DNA of 64,000 bases from Phycisphaerae bacterium (GTDB lineage Bacteria; Planctomycetota; Phycisphaerae; Phycisphaerales; UBA1924), in the NCBI GenBank assembly GCA_014192545.1, contig BJHL01000005.1, positions 1-64,000 on the forward strand, given 5' to 3'. A program made the position numbers and the translations under genes. Of the stretch, positions 33,651 through 42,626 are shown piece by piece. Every line of letters starts with the position of its first letter. Within the stretch, counting starts at the first letter, position 1. The notes below the pieces were generated by a model that saw only the letters and a list, made by a program, of their open reading frames with translations, did no database searches and had not been told where the DNA came from.

Positions 33651-34583
33651 TTAGCGCGGTTGCAGCACGGGCTCGCTGGCTGGTTCAGGCTTCTTGCCTG
33701 GAGCAGCTTCTGGTACTTCGGTTTCCACTTTCTTCATGGGCGGCGTCTCGGGTGCGAACTGCTTGTACAGCGCTTCCACGAGCACGCGTTGCTGATCGTC
33801 GGAGATCATGTTGAGCGCGGTCATGAAGGCAGCGGATTTGTCGGCGTTGCTGCCACCATCGGGGAAGGCGGCTTTGAACTCGTCAAGTTTGCCTTGCATG
33901 ATGGTGATGCTCGCGGCGTTGATGCCAGATGCGGGAAGCATGGCGGCGAGCGTGGGCATGGCCTTGGCGCCGATGCGCTGCAAGCTTGCACGTACATCCA
34001 TCGCTCCGACGCGGCGGGCTTCAGAGATCGCCATGAGTCCGATCTGGCCTTTGCGATTCTGCGATTGAGCTTCGCGTTGTGCTTGCCCTGCGGCTTGTTG
34101 CATGTATTCACGCATGATGCCGGTGAACATGGCGTTGTTTTCGTTGGTCATGGCTTTACCCAGCGAGATGCGGAGGGCTGTGCGATCTCGCAGGATGGGA
34201 GCCGAGTTATCAAGTTCATTGAGTTTGCCTTGGATTTCGGCGTTGTTGTTTTCCTCAACGACACGAGCGACGCGAGAAATGTTCGCGGTGGCGTGGCGAA
34301 GCGCGCCATCCAGTGTGTTCTCGTACTCGGCGAAGATGATCGCGATCTTTGCTTTCTCGTCGTCGCTGAGTTTCAGCGCGGCAACCGCTGCGTACTCGAC
34401 CGGTGCATCGACGCGAATGAGATTGCCAGCGGTGTCACGCTTGATCAGCGTGGGACGATCTGCCGTTGGTTGTGTTTGCGATGTCGGCTGTGCCGGGGCG
34501 GCAGGTTGCGCGAGGGCGTTGCCAACCAACGCGGAAGTGAAAGAAACGGCGAATAGGGCGATGGTGAGCTTGTGAGCTTGCAT
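33651..34583 (-). CDS. Hypothetical secreted protein
   Basis: 310 aa. Clear signal peptide (KLTIALFAVSFTSALVGNALA, cleavage near AQP). The mature part is mostly helical and includes KLSDDEKAKIAIIFAEYENTL, the type of segment seen in LTXXQ/Spy-like periplasmic proteins and in secreted helical proteins of planctomycetes. The Pro/Lys/Glu tail is low complexity. AACAAT lies 5 nt before the ATG. Divergent from pyrE with a 96-bp gap. Function unknown. Confidence 0.75.
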   Translation of the reverse strand: MQAHKLTIALFAVSFTSALVGNALAQPAAPAQPTSQTQPTADRPTLIKRDTAGNLIRVDAPVEYAAVAALKLSDDEKAKIAIIFAEYENTLDGALRHATANISRVARVVEENNNAEIQGKLNELDNSAPILRDRTALRISLGKAMTNENNAMFTGIMREYMQQAAGQAQREAQSQNRKGQIGLMAISEARRVGAMDVRASLQRIGAKAMPTLAAMLPASGINAASITIMQGKLDEFKAAFPDGGSNADKSAAFMTALNMISDDQQRVLVEALYKQFAPETPPMKKVETEVPEAAPGKKPEPASEPVLQPR

Positions 34584-34668
34584 GCGGCATTGTTGTTCGC
34601 CAGTTGGGCGCGGGCGTTCAGGTTTGTTCGGCGTTGTTTGGGGTTGTCGGAGGCGGTTGCTGCGGGCG

Positions 34669-34674
34669 TACGCT
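34669..34674 (+). promoter_or_regulatory. Putative -10 box of a leaderless promoter (TACGCT)
   Basis: TACGCT followed by GGGGC and the pyrE ATG at 34680; no room for a Shine-Dalgarno site. Confidence 0.5.
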
Positions 34675-34679
34675 GGGGC

Positions 34680-35240
34680 ATGACCACGACAAACTCGCCG
34701 AGTTCGCCCCTCGCCAAGGCCATTGCTGATGTCGCGCTGCTGCGCGGGACGTTCACGCTGCGTTCGGGTAAGACCAGCAGCTATTACCTCGACAAGTACC
34801 TTTTCAGCACGCGGCCTGAGCTGCTCAAGCAGCTTGCGCCGCTGTTTGCAGAGCGGGTGCGCGTGGTTGAAAAGCGAACTGGCAAGAAAGTACTGCGGCT
34901 GGCTGGAGCCGAGCTGGGCGGCATTCCGCTTGTGACGGCGGCGAGTCTTGAAACTGGTCTGCCGTGCATTTTTGTTCGCAATAAGAAGAAGGACTACGGC
35001 ACCGCGAAGCAACTCGAGGGCGTGGTGAACAAGGGCGATGCCGTGGTGCTAGTCGAAGACGTGGCGACGACGGGCGGCCAAGCACTTGAGGCCGTTGCAA
35101 GCCTGCGAGAACTTGGGGCGGATGTGCTGGCGATCATCGCGACAATTGATCGGCTGGAAGGTGCGCGGGAGAATGTGGAGCGTGAGGGGTTGATCTTTGA
35201 AGCGTTGTTCACGAAGCGGGAGTTGGGTGTGGGGGAGTAA
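34680..35240 (+). CDS. pyrE: Orotate phosphoribosyltransferase
   Basis: 186 aa. Type I phosphoribosyltransferase with PRPP loop VVLVEDVATTGGQ and the PyrE N-terminus LRSGKTSSYYLDKY. It joins orotate and PRPP to give OMP in pyrimidine synthesis. The ATG at 34680 follows from the family start; upstream in-frame codons are unconserved. Its last 32 bp overlap the 3' end of the minus-strand ATP-grasp gene. Confidence 0.93.
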   Translation: MTTTNSPSSPLAKAIADVALLRGTFTLRSGKTSSYYLDKYLFSTRPELLKQLAPLFAERVRVVEKRTGKKVLRLAGAELGGIPLVTAASLETGLPCIFVRNKKKDYGTAKQLEGVVNKGDAVVLVEDVATTGGQALEAVASLRELGADVLAIIATIDRLEGARENVEREGLIFEALFTKRELGVGE

Positions 35241-36276
35241 GCGCCGTTTCCGCAAACATCGCGTCGATTGCAGCCGCGTACACGTCGCGGGCGAGTGCGT
35301 TGCCGTTTGGCAGGGTTCGTGCGAGGAACTCCATCATCACGCCGGCGTTGATTTCGAGCACGCGCGGTGTGGTGTCGGTTGCCGTCGTCACGATATCGAC
35401 GGAGCCGAATTGCAAGTTGATGGCGCGGGCGGCGGCGAGCGCGACAGATTGTGCGGCGCGAGTGTGCGCATCGTCCGTATCGAGCAGTGTGACGCTTGCG
35501 CCTTGGCCTAGGTTGTGCCGCCAGTTGAGCAAGCGGTGTACGCCGAGTGAGGGCACATCGAGCAGCAACGCGCGTTGGCGGGCGTCCATTTGTTCGAGCA
35601 TTCCGGCGAGTGCGTGTCGGGTGACGACGCCTGTGCGTGTGTGCTTTGCGAGCAGTTCAAGGACGGTGCTGGTGCCATCGCCCGTGACAGTGGTGCGAAC
35701 TTTTTCGTATGCGAGCAAGCAGCAGTCTTGCAGAATGACGAAGCGTTTTTCGCTGGTGAGTTCGTTGTAAGGACACAGTGATAGTGCGGTGGTCTGGGCG
35801 AAAAGTTTGTAGACGGCGTTTTCAAGTTCGACCACGCTCGTGCATCGCGTCACATCACGCCCGCCGGTCCCTGCGTTTTCTTTGACGACAACGTCGTGAT
35901 TCCATGCGTCAAACGCGGCGAGCAGTTGCTGCCAGGTCCCATCGTGGCGAACGTATCGGGCCATGCTGGGGTGCAGGAACAACTGGTGCGGAATGCACGC
36001 GACGCCGACGCGCGTCAGCAACTCGGCCGTCGCAGCTTTGTCGCACGCGATCGCATGTGTCGCGGCGGGGTTGAGATCAAAGCCGTATCCGTAAATGTGG
36101 CGCACAACTGCTTGGGCACCAGAGTCTTTGGTTATGCGAATGATCCATCCATCGCCCAGTGTTTCCACGCGCATGCCGCGTTCACTTGCCACGTCGCGCA
36201 GCAGCGAAACCAGCGCGCGATCTGCGTTGAGTTCGTTCCTGGGGGCAGAATTGCGTTGGCCGGCTGCGTGGCTCAT
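35209..36276 (-). CDS. ATP-grasp superfamily protein
   Basis: 355 aa. The ATP-grasp core is recognisable: DVVVKENAGTGGRDV (nucleotide-binding lysine and Gly-rich loop), EKRFVILQDCCLLAYEKVR, and the metal-binding end PRVLEINAGVMMEF (Glu-x-Asn). The N-terminal domain resembles those of cyanophycin synthetase and RimK-like ligases. It should form an amide or peptide bond through an acyl phosphate; partners are unknown. ATG at 36276, or GTG one codon earlier. TAAACT lies 6 nt upstream. Convergent overlap with pyrE. Confidence 0.8.
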   Translation of the reverse strand: MSHAAGQRNSAPRNELNADRALVSLLRDVASERGMRVETLGDGWIIRITKDSGAQAVVRHIYGYGFDLNPAATHAIACDKAATAELLTRVGVACIPHQLFLHPSMARYVRHDGTWQQLLAAFDAWNHDVVVKENAGTGGRDVTRCTSVVELENAVYKLFAQTTALSLCPYNELTSEKRFVILQDCCLLAYEKVRTTVTGDGTSTVLELLAKHTRTGVVTRHALAGMLEQMDARQRALLLDVPSLGVHRLLNWRHNLGQGASVTLLDTDDAHTRAAQSVALAAARAINLQFGSVDIVTTATDTTPRVLEINAGVMMEFLARTLPNGNALARDVYAAAIDAMFAETALTPPHPTPAS

Positions 36277-36282
36277 CACGAG

Positions 36283-36288
36283 AGTTTA
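36283..36288 (-). promoter_or_regulatory. Putative -10 box of a leaderless promoter (TAAACT)
   Basis: TAAACT on the minus strand, then CTCGTG and the ATG at 36276. Confidence 0.45.
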
Positions 36289-36348
36289 TGTACGAAACTG
36301 CTGGGAAAGTGCGAGAAACCGTCGCGCTCAAAAGCCGAATAAGTATCT

Positions 36349-36801
36349 ATGCCACTCACCGATCCAGTTAGCCGAGCCAGCGCGATTCGCAAGTTGCAGA
36401 ACCTCTCTCGTTTTTTGGACACGGGTCTCACGATTCCGGGTACCAACGCACGCTTCGGCATGGACGCTGTCATTGGTCTCGTGCCGGGCATCGGTGATGT
36501 CGTTACCACAGCTATGTCAACCTACATCGTGGTGCAAGCGGTGCGGCTGGGCGCGAGCGGCAAGACCGTTGCGATGATGGTTGGAAACGTTGGTATCGAT
36601 TTTGTCGTCGGCAGTATTCCTGCACTGGGTGATGTCGCTGACTTCTTCTTCAAGAGCAACCAGCGCAACTTGCTTCTGATCGCAGCGGACCAAAACCTCG
36701 CGCGCGAGTTCGCGGAAATGGGTGGTATTCCGCAGCCGACGGCTGTTATGGCGACGATGCCCAATATTGGCGCTCGGCGTGTAGTGAATGAGGCTGCGTG
36801 A
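36349..36801 (+). CDS. DUF4112 domain membrane protein
   Basis: 150 aa. The family pattern is LDTGLTIPGTNARFGMDAVIGLVPGIGDVVTT and a second glycine-rich GSIPALGDVADFFFKSN. Two amphipathic membrane stretches flank these repeats. DUF4112 proteins are small, widespread and without a known function. It lies at the point where the strand composition of the window changes sign. Confidence 0.87.
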   Translation: MPLTDPVSRASAIRKLQNLSRFLDTGLTIPGTNARFGMDAVIGLVPGIGDVVTTAMSTYIVVQAVRLGASGKTVAMMVGNVGIDFVVGSIPALGDVADFFFKSNQRNLLLIAADQNLAREFAEMGGIPQPTAVMATMPNIGARRVVNEAA

Positions 36802-36881
36802 ACACACGATTGTCGTGCTCACGTTTTGCGTGTCCCCTCGCGTTGACATGCAGCCACACAACCAGCGGCTCTCATGTGTGT

Positions 36882-37703
36882 TCACCGGCCATCTGCCGAA
36901 ATACCAACTTGTTCCCACGTCGTCAAGTCGCTCGCCAGCGTCGAGAGTTTCGCCTTTTGCTTGTTCACGGCGTACTTCCCCAGCACCAGCCGCGTGGGCA
37001 TGTTTTCCGCAGCGAGCGCGTCGAAAATCGCCGTCGCAGCGCGGTTGGGATCGCCCGGTTGCTTGCCTTGCATTCCTGCCAAGAGCGTCGCAAACTTTCC
37101 AGCCGTCGCGGCATACGCGGGATTCATGCCGCGAGCCATGTCGCCTTTGCCGATGAAATCGGTGCGGAACGGACCGGGCTGCACGATCATGATCTTGATG
37201 CCAAAGGGCTGCAACTCAGCCTTGAGGCTTTCAGCAAGTCCCTCAAGTGCGCACTTGGTCGCACCGTAAATGCCAAAGCCTGCGTAGTTGTTGATCGCGG
37301 CCGCAGCAGACATCATGACAATGCTGCCCGATCGACGTTCGCGCATGGCGGGCGTGACGAGCCGGGAAAGCCGAAGCGGCGCGAAGAAGTTGACTTCAAA
37401 GTTCGCGCGGGCTGTGACTTCGTCGCTGTCTTCCACACTTGCGAGCATGCCGCGACCTGCGTTGTTGATGAGCGTGTCGATACCAACCGTTTGCAGCGTG
37501 CGCGTGACCACATCTTCGCATTGCTTCGCGTCAGTGACATCAAGCTGCTCGATCGTGCAGATGTGCGGGTTGGCAGTTGCGAGATCTTGAAGCGTTGCAA
37601 CATCGCGTGCCGTCGCGACAACTTGGTGGCCGCGCGCCAGAGCCTCAAGTGCGAGCGACTTGCCGAATCCTGACGAACAGCCGGTGATGAATGTGGTGGG
37701 CAT
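36882..37703 (-). CDS. Short-chain dehydrogenase/reductase
   Basis: 273 aa. Classical SDR: TGCSSGFG at residues 7-14 binds the nucleotide, NNAGRG at 80-85, Ser132, and catalytic Tyr146/Lys150 in YGATK. TARD after the second strand favours NADP(H). The substrate is unknown. It is the last gene of a minus-strand run after a glycosyltransferase and a small protein. Confidence 0.9.
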   Translation of the reverse strand: MPTTFITGCSSGFGKSLALEALARGHQVVATARDVATLQDLATANPHICTIEQLDVTDAKQCEDVVTRTLQTVGIDTLINNAGRGMLASVEDSDEVTARANFEVNFFAPLRLSRLVTPAMRERRSGSIVMMSAAAAINNYAGFGIYGATKCALEGLAESLKAELQPFGIKIMIVQPGPFRTDFIGKGDMARGMNPAYAATAGKFATLLAGMQGKQPGDPNRAATAIFDALAAENMPTRLVLGKYAVNKQKAKLSTLASDLTTWEQVGISADGR

Positions 37704-37753
37704 TGCCCTTCAGTTCGCTCGCGGCAGCGAAACCGATGCTGCCTGATGCTCGC

Positions 37754-37942
37754 TCAGGCCTTCTTCTTGAGCCCGACGACCAGCCAGCTTCCTATTTCTT
37801 CGAACGTTACATCGGCGATGTGCTTGAAAATCTCGCCGATATCAACCGTGCGATCAGGACGCCAGATGATGAACCGACCATCGCGAATGCACAGGTTCCA
37901 CTGGTGCAGGCCGTCGTAGGCCATCGTTTCACCTTCGTTCAC
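37754..37942 (-). CDS. Hypothetical small protein
   Basis: 62 aa (56 if it starts at the in-frame ATG at 37924, which has GAAGG upstream). Beta-rich, with DGRFIIWRPDRTVDIGEIF and a basic KKKA end. It begins 3 bp after the stop of the glycosyltransferase, so it is probably translated from the same message. No family recognised. Confidence 0.55.
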   Translation of the reverse strand: MNEGETMAYDGLHQWNLCIRDGRFIIWRPDRTVDIGEIFKHIADVTFEEIGSWLVVGLKKKA

Positions 37943-37945
37943 GGC

Positions 37946-39112
37946 TTACTTTCTCTCCCGCTCATCCCGCAACATCTCAATCTCCCGCAATATCGCGGCG
38001 TCAAAGACCTGCTCGCTAAACCGCTCGGCGTTCACTCGGCACGCCGCGTCGCTGCGCCTGGGGCAGCGGATGGTCGCCTTCACCAAACTTTCAACCGTCG
38101 CCTCGTCGAATAGTGCGCCGGTCACGCCGTCAAGCACTGTGTCGAGTGCCCCGCCGGTTTTTCTCGCAACCACGGGCAACCCGCACGCCTGCGCCTCAAC
38201 TGCGACGATGCCGAAATCTTCGACTTGCGGAAACAGCAGGATGCGTGCCTTGCGATAGTGCTCGCGCAACTCGGCGTTCTCGACCCGGCCAGCAAAGCGA
38301 ATCCGCGCGGCTTTGCCATCCTTGCCCGCTCGCGCGTGGGCCTGCAATTTGTCACGCATCGAGCCTGTGCCGATGATGAGGAGCCTTTGACCCAGCTTCT
38401 TCGCCGCATCAATCGCCAGGTCAACGCGTTTGTAAGGCTCGAGCGCGCCCACATACAGCCAGTATTCTTCGCGCGCGTCGCCCATGCGCTCGATAGCCGG
38501 CGTGAAATACTCCGTCCGCACGGGCGGATAAATCACACTTGCACTGCGCTCGTAGCAACGCGTTACTTGGTCAGCGGTGTATGTGCTGTTGGCGATCAGC
38601 CGCGTCACCGTGTCGGCGCTCGTGCTCTGCTGGTCCCACCGTTGAAAGCTTTTGCGAAAGAGTTTGAGCCCCGCCGACCGCAAAAGCGAGTCACGCGTGT
38701 ACTCGCCGGCTTGCGACCACACATACCTCGGCGGACTGTGGCAGTAACACAGATGCGGCACCCCATACGGCGGACGCAGCCCTTTGATTGCCGCGCTACT
38801 GCTCGAGATAATCAGATCAATCGGCTCGCGTTCGTGCAGCGCGTCAAGCTTGCGCGACAGATCACGAATCGCCTTCGGATAAAACGGCATCAGCCAGCGC
38901 CGCAGCGGCCCACTCGCCAAAGGCCACTTGCCGACTTTGCTCACCGTGCGCGGAGTCGCGTCGATAGCCGGACTCACGGAGCCGCCGTCGTCGAACATGA
39001 CGAACAAATCAACCAATTGGTGGTGCCGCGACACAACTTGCACCAGCCGGTCGAGCACGCCCTCGCCCCCGCGATAGCCGCAAAGCCAGTCGTGAGCCAG
39101 CACAATTCGCAT
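37946..39112 (-). CDS. Glycosyltransferase family 4-type
   Basis: 388 aa. GT-B fold: N-terminal MRIVLAHDWLCGYRGGEGVLDRL is typical of WbaZ/mannosyltransferase-like GT4 enzymes. The donor site has YVGALEPYKRVDLAIDAAK and FPQVEDFGIVAVEAQACGLPVVARKTGGA, the EX7E motif. It likely adds a sugar to a lipid-linked glycan at the inner membrane. Upstream in-frame codons were dropped because MRIVLAHDWL is the family start. Divergent from the amidohydrolase gene. Confidence 0.9.
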   Translation of the reverse strand: MRIVLAHDWLCGYRGGEGVLDRLVQVVSRHHQLVDLFVMFDDGGSVSPAIDATPRTVSKVGKWPLASGPLRRWLMPFYPKAIRDLSRKLDALHEREPIDLIISSSSAAIKGLRPPYGVPHLCYCHSPPRYVWSQAGEYTRDSLLRSAGLKLFRKSFQRWDQQSTSADTVTRLIANSTYTADQVTRCYERSASVIYPPVRTEYFTPAIERMGDAREEYWLYVGALEPYKRVDLAIDAAKKLGQRLLIIGTGSMRDKLQAHARAGKDGKAARIRFAGRVENAELREHYRKARILLFPQVEDFGIVAVEAQACGLPVVARKTGGALDTVLDGVTGALFDEATVESLVKATIRCPRRSDAACRVNAERFSEQVFDAAILREIEMLRDERERK

Positions 39113-39216
39113 GGCACGTTTGGCCTGCGTTGGCATCTGAGGCTGGGCAATGGCTGGAGCAGGTATCATCGTTCACGTACGAGTCGGCGAGTTTGGAGTC
39201 TGAACGGAAGGATCGT

Positions 39217-40392
39217 ATGAGTTCTGTGGAGCATCCGATCATCGCGGCGGGTCTAGCGGGTGTTTCTGGTCGCACCGCGCGAGCCGAAAATCGCTTCGGC
39301 GTTGATTATCGGCGTTGTGCCGCTGCTTTGCCGAGTTTGCCTTGTCGGATTATCGACGTTCACGCCCACATCAACGGCGAGCAAGCAGCCCTGATCTATC
39401 GCGAGGTCGCCAGAGCGTATGGCATCGAGCATGTCTTCACGCAAGTGCGAATTACCGATGCGCCGACCGTCAAACGCGTGTTGGGCGACTTCGTGTCCTT
39501 CATTGCCTTTCCGCAATTTCGCACAGACGACAAACGCAAAGCGATGACCAGCGGCTATCTCGAAGACATTCAGCAGTTTCGCGATGTGTACAACGCGAAA
39601 ATGATCAAGCTCTGGAACGCACCGCGCATGTACGAGGTTTTTCCAGGCGAAGCTGGCAAAGACCTCATCGCGTTTGATAGCCCCTGGCGCGTTGAGCATG
39701 CCAAGCTCGCGCAGCAACTGGGTATGGGCATCATGGTGCACGTGGCTGATCCTGACATCTGGTTTGCAACCAAGTACAAAGACGCTGCAACATACGGCAT
39801 GAAGCGCGATCACTACCCGCCGCTCGAACGCATGATCGATCGCTTCACCGGCCCTTGGCTCGCAGCCCACATGGGCGGCTGGCCCGAAGACCTGGACTTC
39901 CTCGACGGCTTGCTCACGCGGCATGCGAACTTGTGCCTTGATACGTCCGCGACCAAGTGGGTCGTGCGAGAGCTTTCCAGGCATCCGCGCGGCCGAGTCT
40001 TCGATTTCTTCAGCAAATGGCAAGGCCGCATCCTCTTCGGCAGCGACATCGTCACCATCGACGATCACCTCGCCCCAAAGCCCGCTGAAGTAATGAACAA
40101 ACACCCGATGGCCGACCTCGCCGATTCGCCGCAGGCAGCTTTCGACCTGTATGCCAGCCGATACCTCGCGCTGCGGCTGATGTTTGAAACCGATTACGAC
40201 GGCGAAAGCCCGATTGCCGACCCGGATTTGAAGATGGTCAATCCGTCGCTTGCTGAGGCGTTGCCTGCGCCTCGCATACGCGGCTTGCAGCTTCCTGCGG
40301 ACCAACTGCGTGTGTTGTATGGCGGCGCGTGCGAGCAACTCTTCGGTGGGCCGCCCGTCCGGGGCGGCAGTCATCCAACATCGCACAAGTGA
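39217..40392 (+). CDS. Amidohydrolase-fold metal-dependent hydrolase
   Basis: 391 aa. TIM-barrel amidohydrolase_2 pattern: IIDVHAHIN (HxH), MVHVADPDIW (His), AAHMGGWPEDLDFL (His) and LFGSDIV (Asp). Members are decarboxylases or hydrolases; the substrate is unknown. GGAAGGA lies upstream of the ATG at 39217. The C-terminal residues GGPPVRGG are encoded by an inverted CCACC-tailed palindrome (40345-40368), so the protein tail has been rebuilt by the repeat. Confidence 0.85.
   Translation: MSSVEHPIIAAGLAGVSGRTARAENRFGVDYRRCAAALPSLPCRIIDVHAHINGEQAALIYREVARAYGIEHVFTQVRITDAPTVKRVLGDFVSFIAFPQFRTDDKRKAMTSGYLEDIQQFRDVYNAKMIKLWNAPRMYEVFPGEAGKDLIAFDSPWRVEHAKLAQQLGMGIMVHVADPDIWFATKYKDAATYGMKRDHYPPLERMIDRFTGPWLAAHMGGWPEDLDFLDGLLTRHANLCLDTSATKWVVRELSRHPRGRVFDFFSKWQGRILFGSDIVTIDDHLAPKPAEVMNKHPMADLADSPQAAFDLYASRYLALRLMFETDYDGESPIADPDLKMVNPSLAEALPAPRIRGLQLPADQLRVLYGGACEQLFGGPPVRGGSHPTSHK
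40345..40368 (-). repeat. CCACC-tailed palindrome, inverted copy in the amidohydrolase 3' end
   Basis: Read on the minus strand: GCCGCCC, 5-nt loop, GGGCGGC, CCACC. It pairs with the direct copy at 40444-40467 to form a 123-bp inverted doublet. Confidence 0.88.
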
Positions 40393-40440
40393 CCGTGCGA
40401 ACCGACTGCATATCCGTCAGAATTTTTCAACCACAGGCAT

Positions 40441-41187
40441 TCAGCCGCCCGGGACGGGCGGCCCACCTGCGCGAATCTGCTCATGCAGTGCCTGAATCTC
40501 CGTCCGCAGCCGCTCGAGCGCCCCATCGTTCCCCAACGCCATCAACTCCGCATGCGGAATCGGCTTCCCAAACTTCACGCGAAACCGAATGCCCGAAAAC
40601 AGCTTCACTTTCCCACCGCGAGGCCACGCCGCAAATGGTCCCTCAATTGCGCAAGGCAACACAGGCGCCGCAGCACGCTTCACCAGCAGCATCACGCCGC
40701 GTTGAAACTCTTTGATCTGGCCATCTGTCGTGCGCGAGCCTTCCGGAAAAATCAGCGTCGCGCGGCCTTGCTCCAGCCGCGTAATCACTTCCTTGATGCT
40801 CGCAGTATCGGCCGCTGAGCCTCGCACCGGAATGCTGTTGAGCCCGCGAATCAGCCAACTCAGTGGCGGCTTGAACAACTCGACTTTCGCGATGAAGTCC
40901 AGGTTGCGATGGTCAATACTGCTGGCAATCGCCGGTGGATCAAAGTTGCTCTGATGATTTGACGCGATGATCACGCTGCCCGCCGCTGGCACATGCTCCG
41001 CGCCTTCCACGCGAATGCGATAGAAGATGCGATAGAACAAGTTCGCACTGCGCCGCGCAAGCGAGTACAGAAACAGCGACCCCAAGCTCGCGCCCGGTTG
41101 TTTGGCACGATAACGATCCAGCATGCCGCGAAAGTAGGCTTTGTGCGGCCCACCCGTCGGCCCATAACGCCGCGGCACCACTCGCAC
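40441..41187 (-). CDS. plsC: 1-acyl-sn-glycerol-3-phosphate acyltransferase
   Basis: 248 aa. Acyltransferase motifs NHQSNFD (His78, Asp83) and FPEGSR (147-152), with IPVRGS in between. It acylates lysophosphatidic acid at the inner membrane. GTG start at 41187; an ATG at 41124 is a possible alternative. The last eight residues GGPPVPGG come from a palindromic repeat (40444-40467) that ends at the stop codon. The convergent neighbour ends in GGPPVRGG plus seven residues for the same reason. Confidence 0.88.
   Translation of the reverse strand: MRVVPRRYGPTGGPHKAYFRGMLDRYRAKQPGASLGSLFLYSLARRSANLFYRIFYRIRVEGAEHVPAAGSVIIASNHQSNFDPPAIASSIDHRNLDFIAKVELFKPPLSWLIRGLNSIPVRGSAADTASIKEVITRLEQGRATLIFPEGSRTTDGQIKEFQRGVMLLVKRAAAPVLPCAIEGPFAAWPRGGKVKLFSGIRFRVKFGKPIPHAELMALGNDGALERLRTEIQALHEQIRAGGPPVPGG
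40444..40467 (+). repeat. CCACC-tailed palindrome, direct copy in the plsC 3' end
   Basis: GCCGCCC, loop GGGAC, GGGCGGC, CCACC, abutting the plsC stop (40441-40443). Inverted partner of 40345-40368. Confidence 0.88.
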
Positions 41188-41300
41188 GCGAAGTTTGTTC
41201 GCCCATCGTCCGATTCTCTGACGCGTCGGAGGCGTTCGCGAAAAAATCGCAAGCGTCGGGGGTGAACGCTCGAGCCAAGTTTGTTTGTCAGGAGTTGTTT

Positions 41301-42602
41301 ATGAAGATGCGTGTGAATGGCTGGAAGGCTTTGACCATCGTTGCAACGCTCGTCAGTGCGTCTGGCTGCGCGAAGCACGCTCAGCCCGCCGCCGTCGTGA
41401 GCGCGGAACCAGCAACGCCGCAGGTGCGGACGACTCCCCAGTCTCCGGCGCAAGATCGCCTGAGCGCACTCTCGCTCACCATGAATCAAGCCCAGCAGTG
41501 GAACGAGCCGCAAGCCAGCGACGTCAACATTCGTCCTTTCGTGGGCGAGCCAGGCGTTGCAGAAGCTACGACGGTCAACGTCAGTAAAGTCACCTTCGCC
41601 CAAGAAGGCGGCGACTTTGACCCCAGCATCTCGCGCGATGGCTCAACGCTGGTTTTCGCCAGCACGCAGCATCGCAACACCAGCGACATCTACGTCAAGC
41701 AAGTCAACACCAAAACCGTCACGCAGCTCACGCGCGATCCCGCTCAAGACGTCATGCCCGCCATCAGCCCCGATGGCTCGATGATCGCGTATTGCAGCGA
41801 TCGCAGCGGAAATTGGGATGTTTTCGTCATGCCCGTAACCGGCGGCAAGGCTTTCCAAATCACCAGCGACATCACTCCGGATGTGGCCCCAAGCTGGAGT
41901 CCTGACGGCACGCAGCTCGTCTTCTCACGCTTGGGCGAGACCAGTGGCCGATGGGAAATGTGGACCGTTCGCGTTGCGAAGCCCGAAGTCGCACAGTTCA
42001 TCGGTTACGGCCTCTTCCCCAAGTGGTGCCCAACTGCTGGCACGGGCGAAGATCGCGGCGATCAGATTCTCTTCCAACTCGGTCGCGAACGCGGCAACCG
42101 CGGCTTTAGCCTCTGGACGCTTTCATTCAAGAACGGCGAAGCCAGCAACCCGACGCAGATCGTCAGTGATACGAGCAACGCCCTCATCAATCCCACATGG
42201 AGCCCCGACGGCAAATGGATCGTGTACGCACAGGTGCCCATGTCGCAGGCTGCAAACACCACGCCCGACAGCAGCAGCCTGTGGATGACCAGCACGCAAG
42301 GCGAAGGCACCGTTCGCCTGACTACGGGTCACGGCGTGTCACTCAGCCCGACTTGGAGCAAGAACAACCAACTCTTCTTCGTCAGTAACCGCGACGGCGT
42401 CGAGAACGTCTGGTCGCTGCGCATGCAAGACGCCGTCCGCACCGCAAACGCGATAACCAGTGGCCAAGCATCCATGGCTGTCACGCTTTCATCACCCGAA
42501 GACACGCGTGAAGACCCACACGCCCCAGAGTCAGACGACATGGAGAGCGGCGATGACGACGCCGTCGAAACCGCCAGCGAGGACGAAAAGAACCACCGCT
42601 GA
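41301..42602 (+). CDS. TolB-like PD40 beta-propeller lipoprotein
   Basis: 433 aa. Signal peptide ending in the lipobox SASGC, so probably anchored to a membrane. The body consists of PD40 (WD40-like) blades, for example DFDPSISRDGSTLVFAS, VMPAISPDGSMIAYCSD, APSWSPDGTQLVFSR and NPTWSPDGKWIVYAQ. The C-terminal 20 residues are acidic. AGGAG lies 6 nt before the ATG. It may act like TolB in envelope interactions, but no Tol-Pal genes are near. A terminator follows the stop. Confidence 0.85.
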   Translation: MKMRVNGWKALTIVATLVSASGCAKHAQPAAVVSAEPATPQVRTTPQSPAQDRLSALSLTMNQAQQWNEPQASDVNIRPFVGEPGVAEATTVNVSKVTFAQEGGDFDPSISRDGSTLVFASTQHRNTSDIYVKQVNTKTVTQLTRDPAQDVMPAISPDGSMIAYCSDRSGNWDVFVMPVTGGKAFQITSDITPDVAPSWSPDGTQLVFSRLGETSGRWEMWTVRVAKPEVAQFIGYGLFPKWCPTAGTGEDRGDQILFQLGRERGNRGFSLWTLSFKNGEASNPTQIVSDTSNALINPTWSPDGKWIVYAQVPMSQAANTTPDSSSLWMTSTQGEGTVRLTTGHGVSLSPTWSKNNQLFFVSNRDGVENVWSLRMQDAVRTANAITSGQASMAVTLSSPEDTREDPHAPESDDMESGDDDAVETASEDEKNHR

Positions 42603-42624
42603 TTGGTTGACAACCAAGTTTTTT
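42603..42624 (+). terminator. Rho-independent terminator
   Basis: TTGGTT, short loop, AACCAA, then G and six T, directly after the TolB-like stop codon. Confidence 0.8.
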
Positions 42625-42626
42625 CG

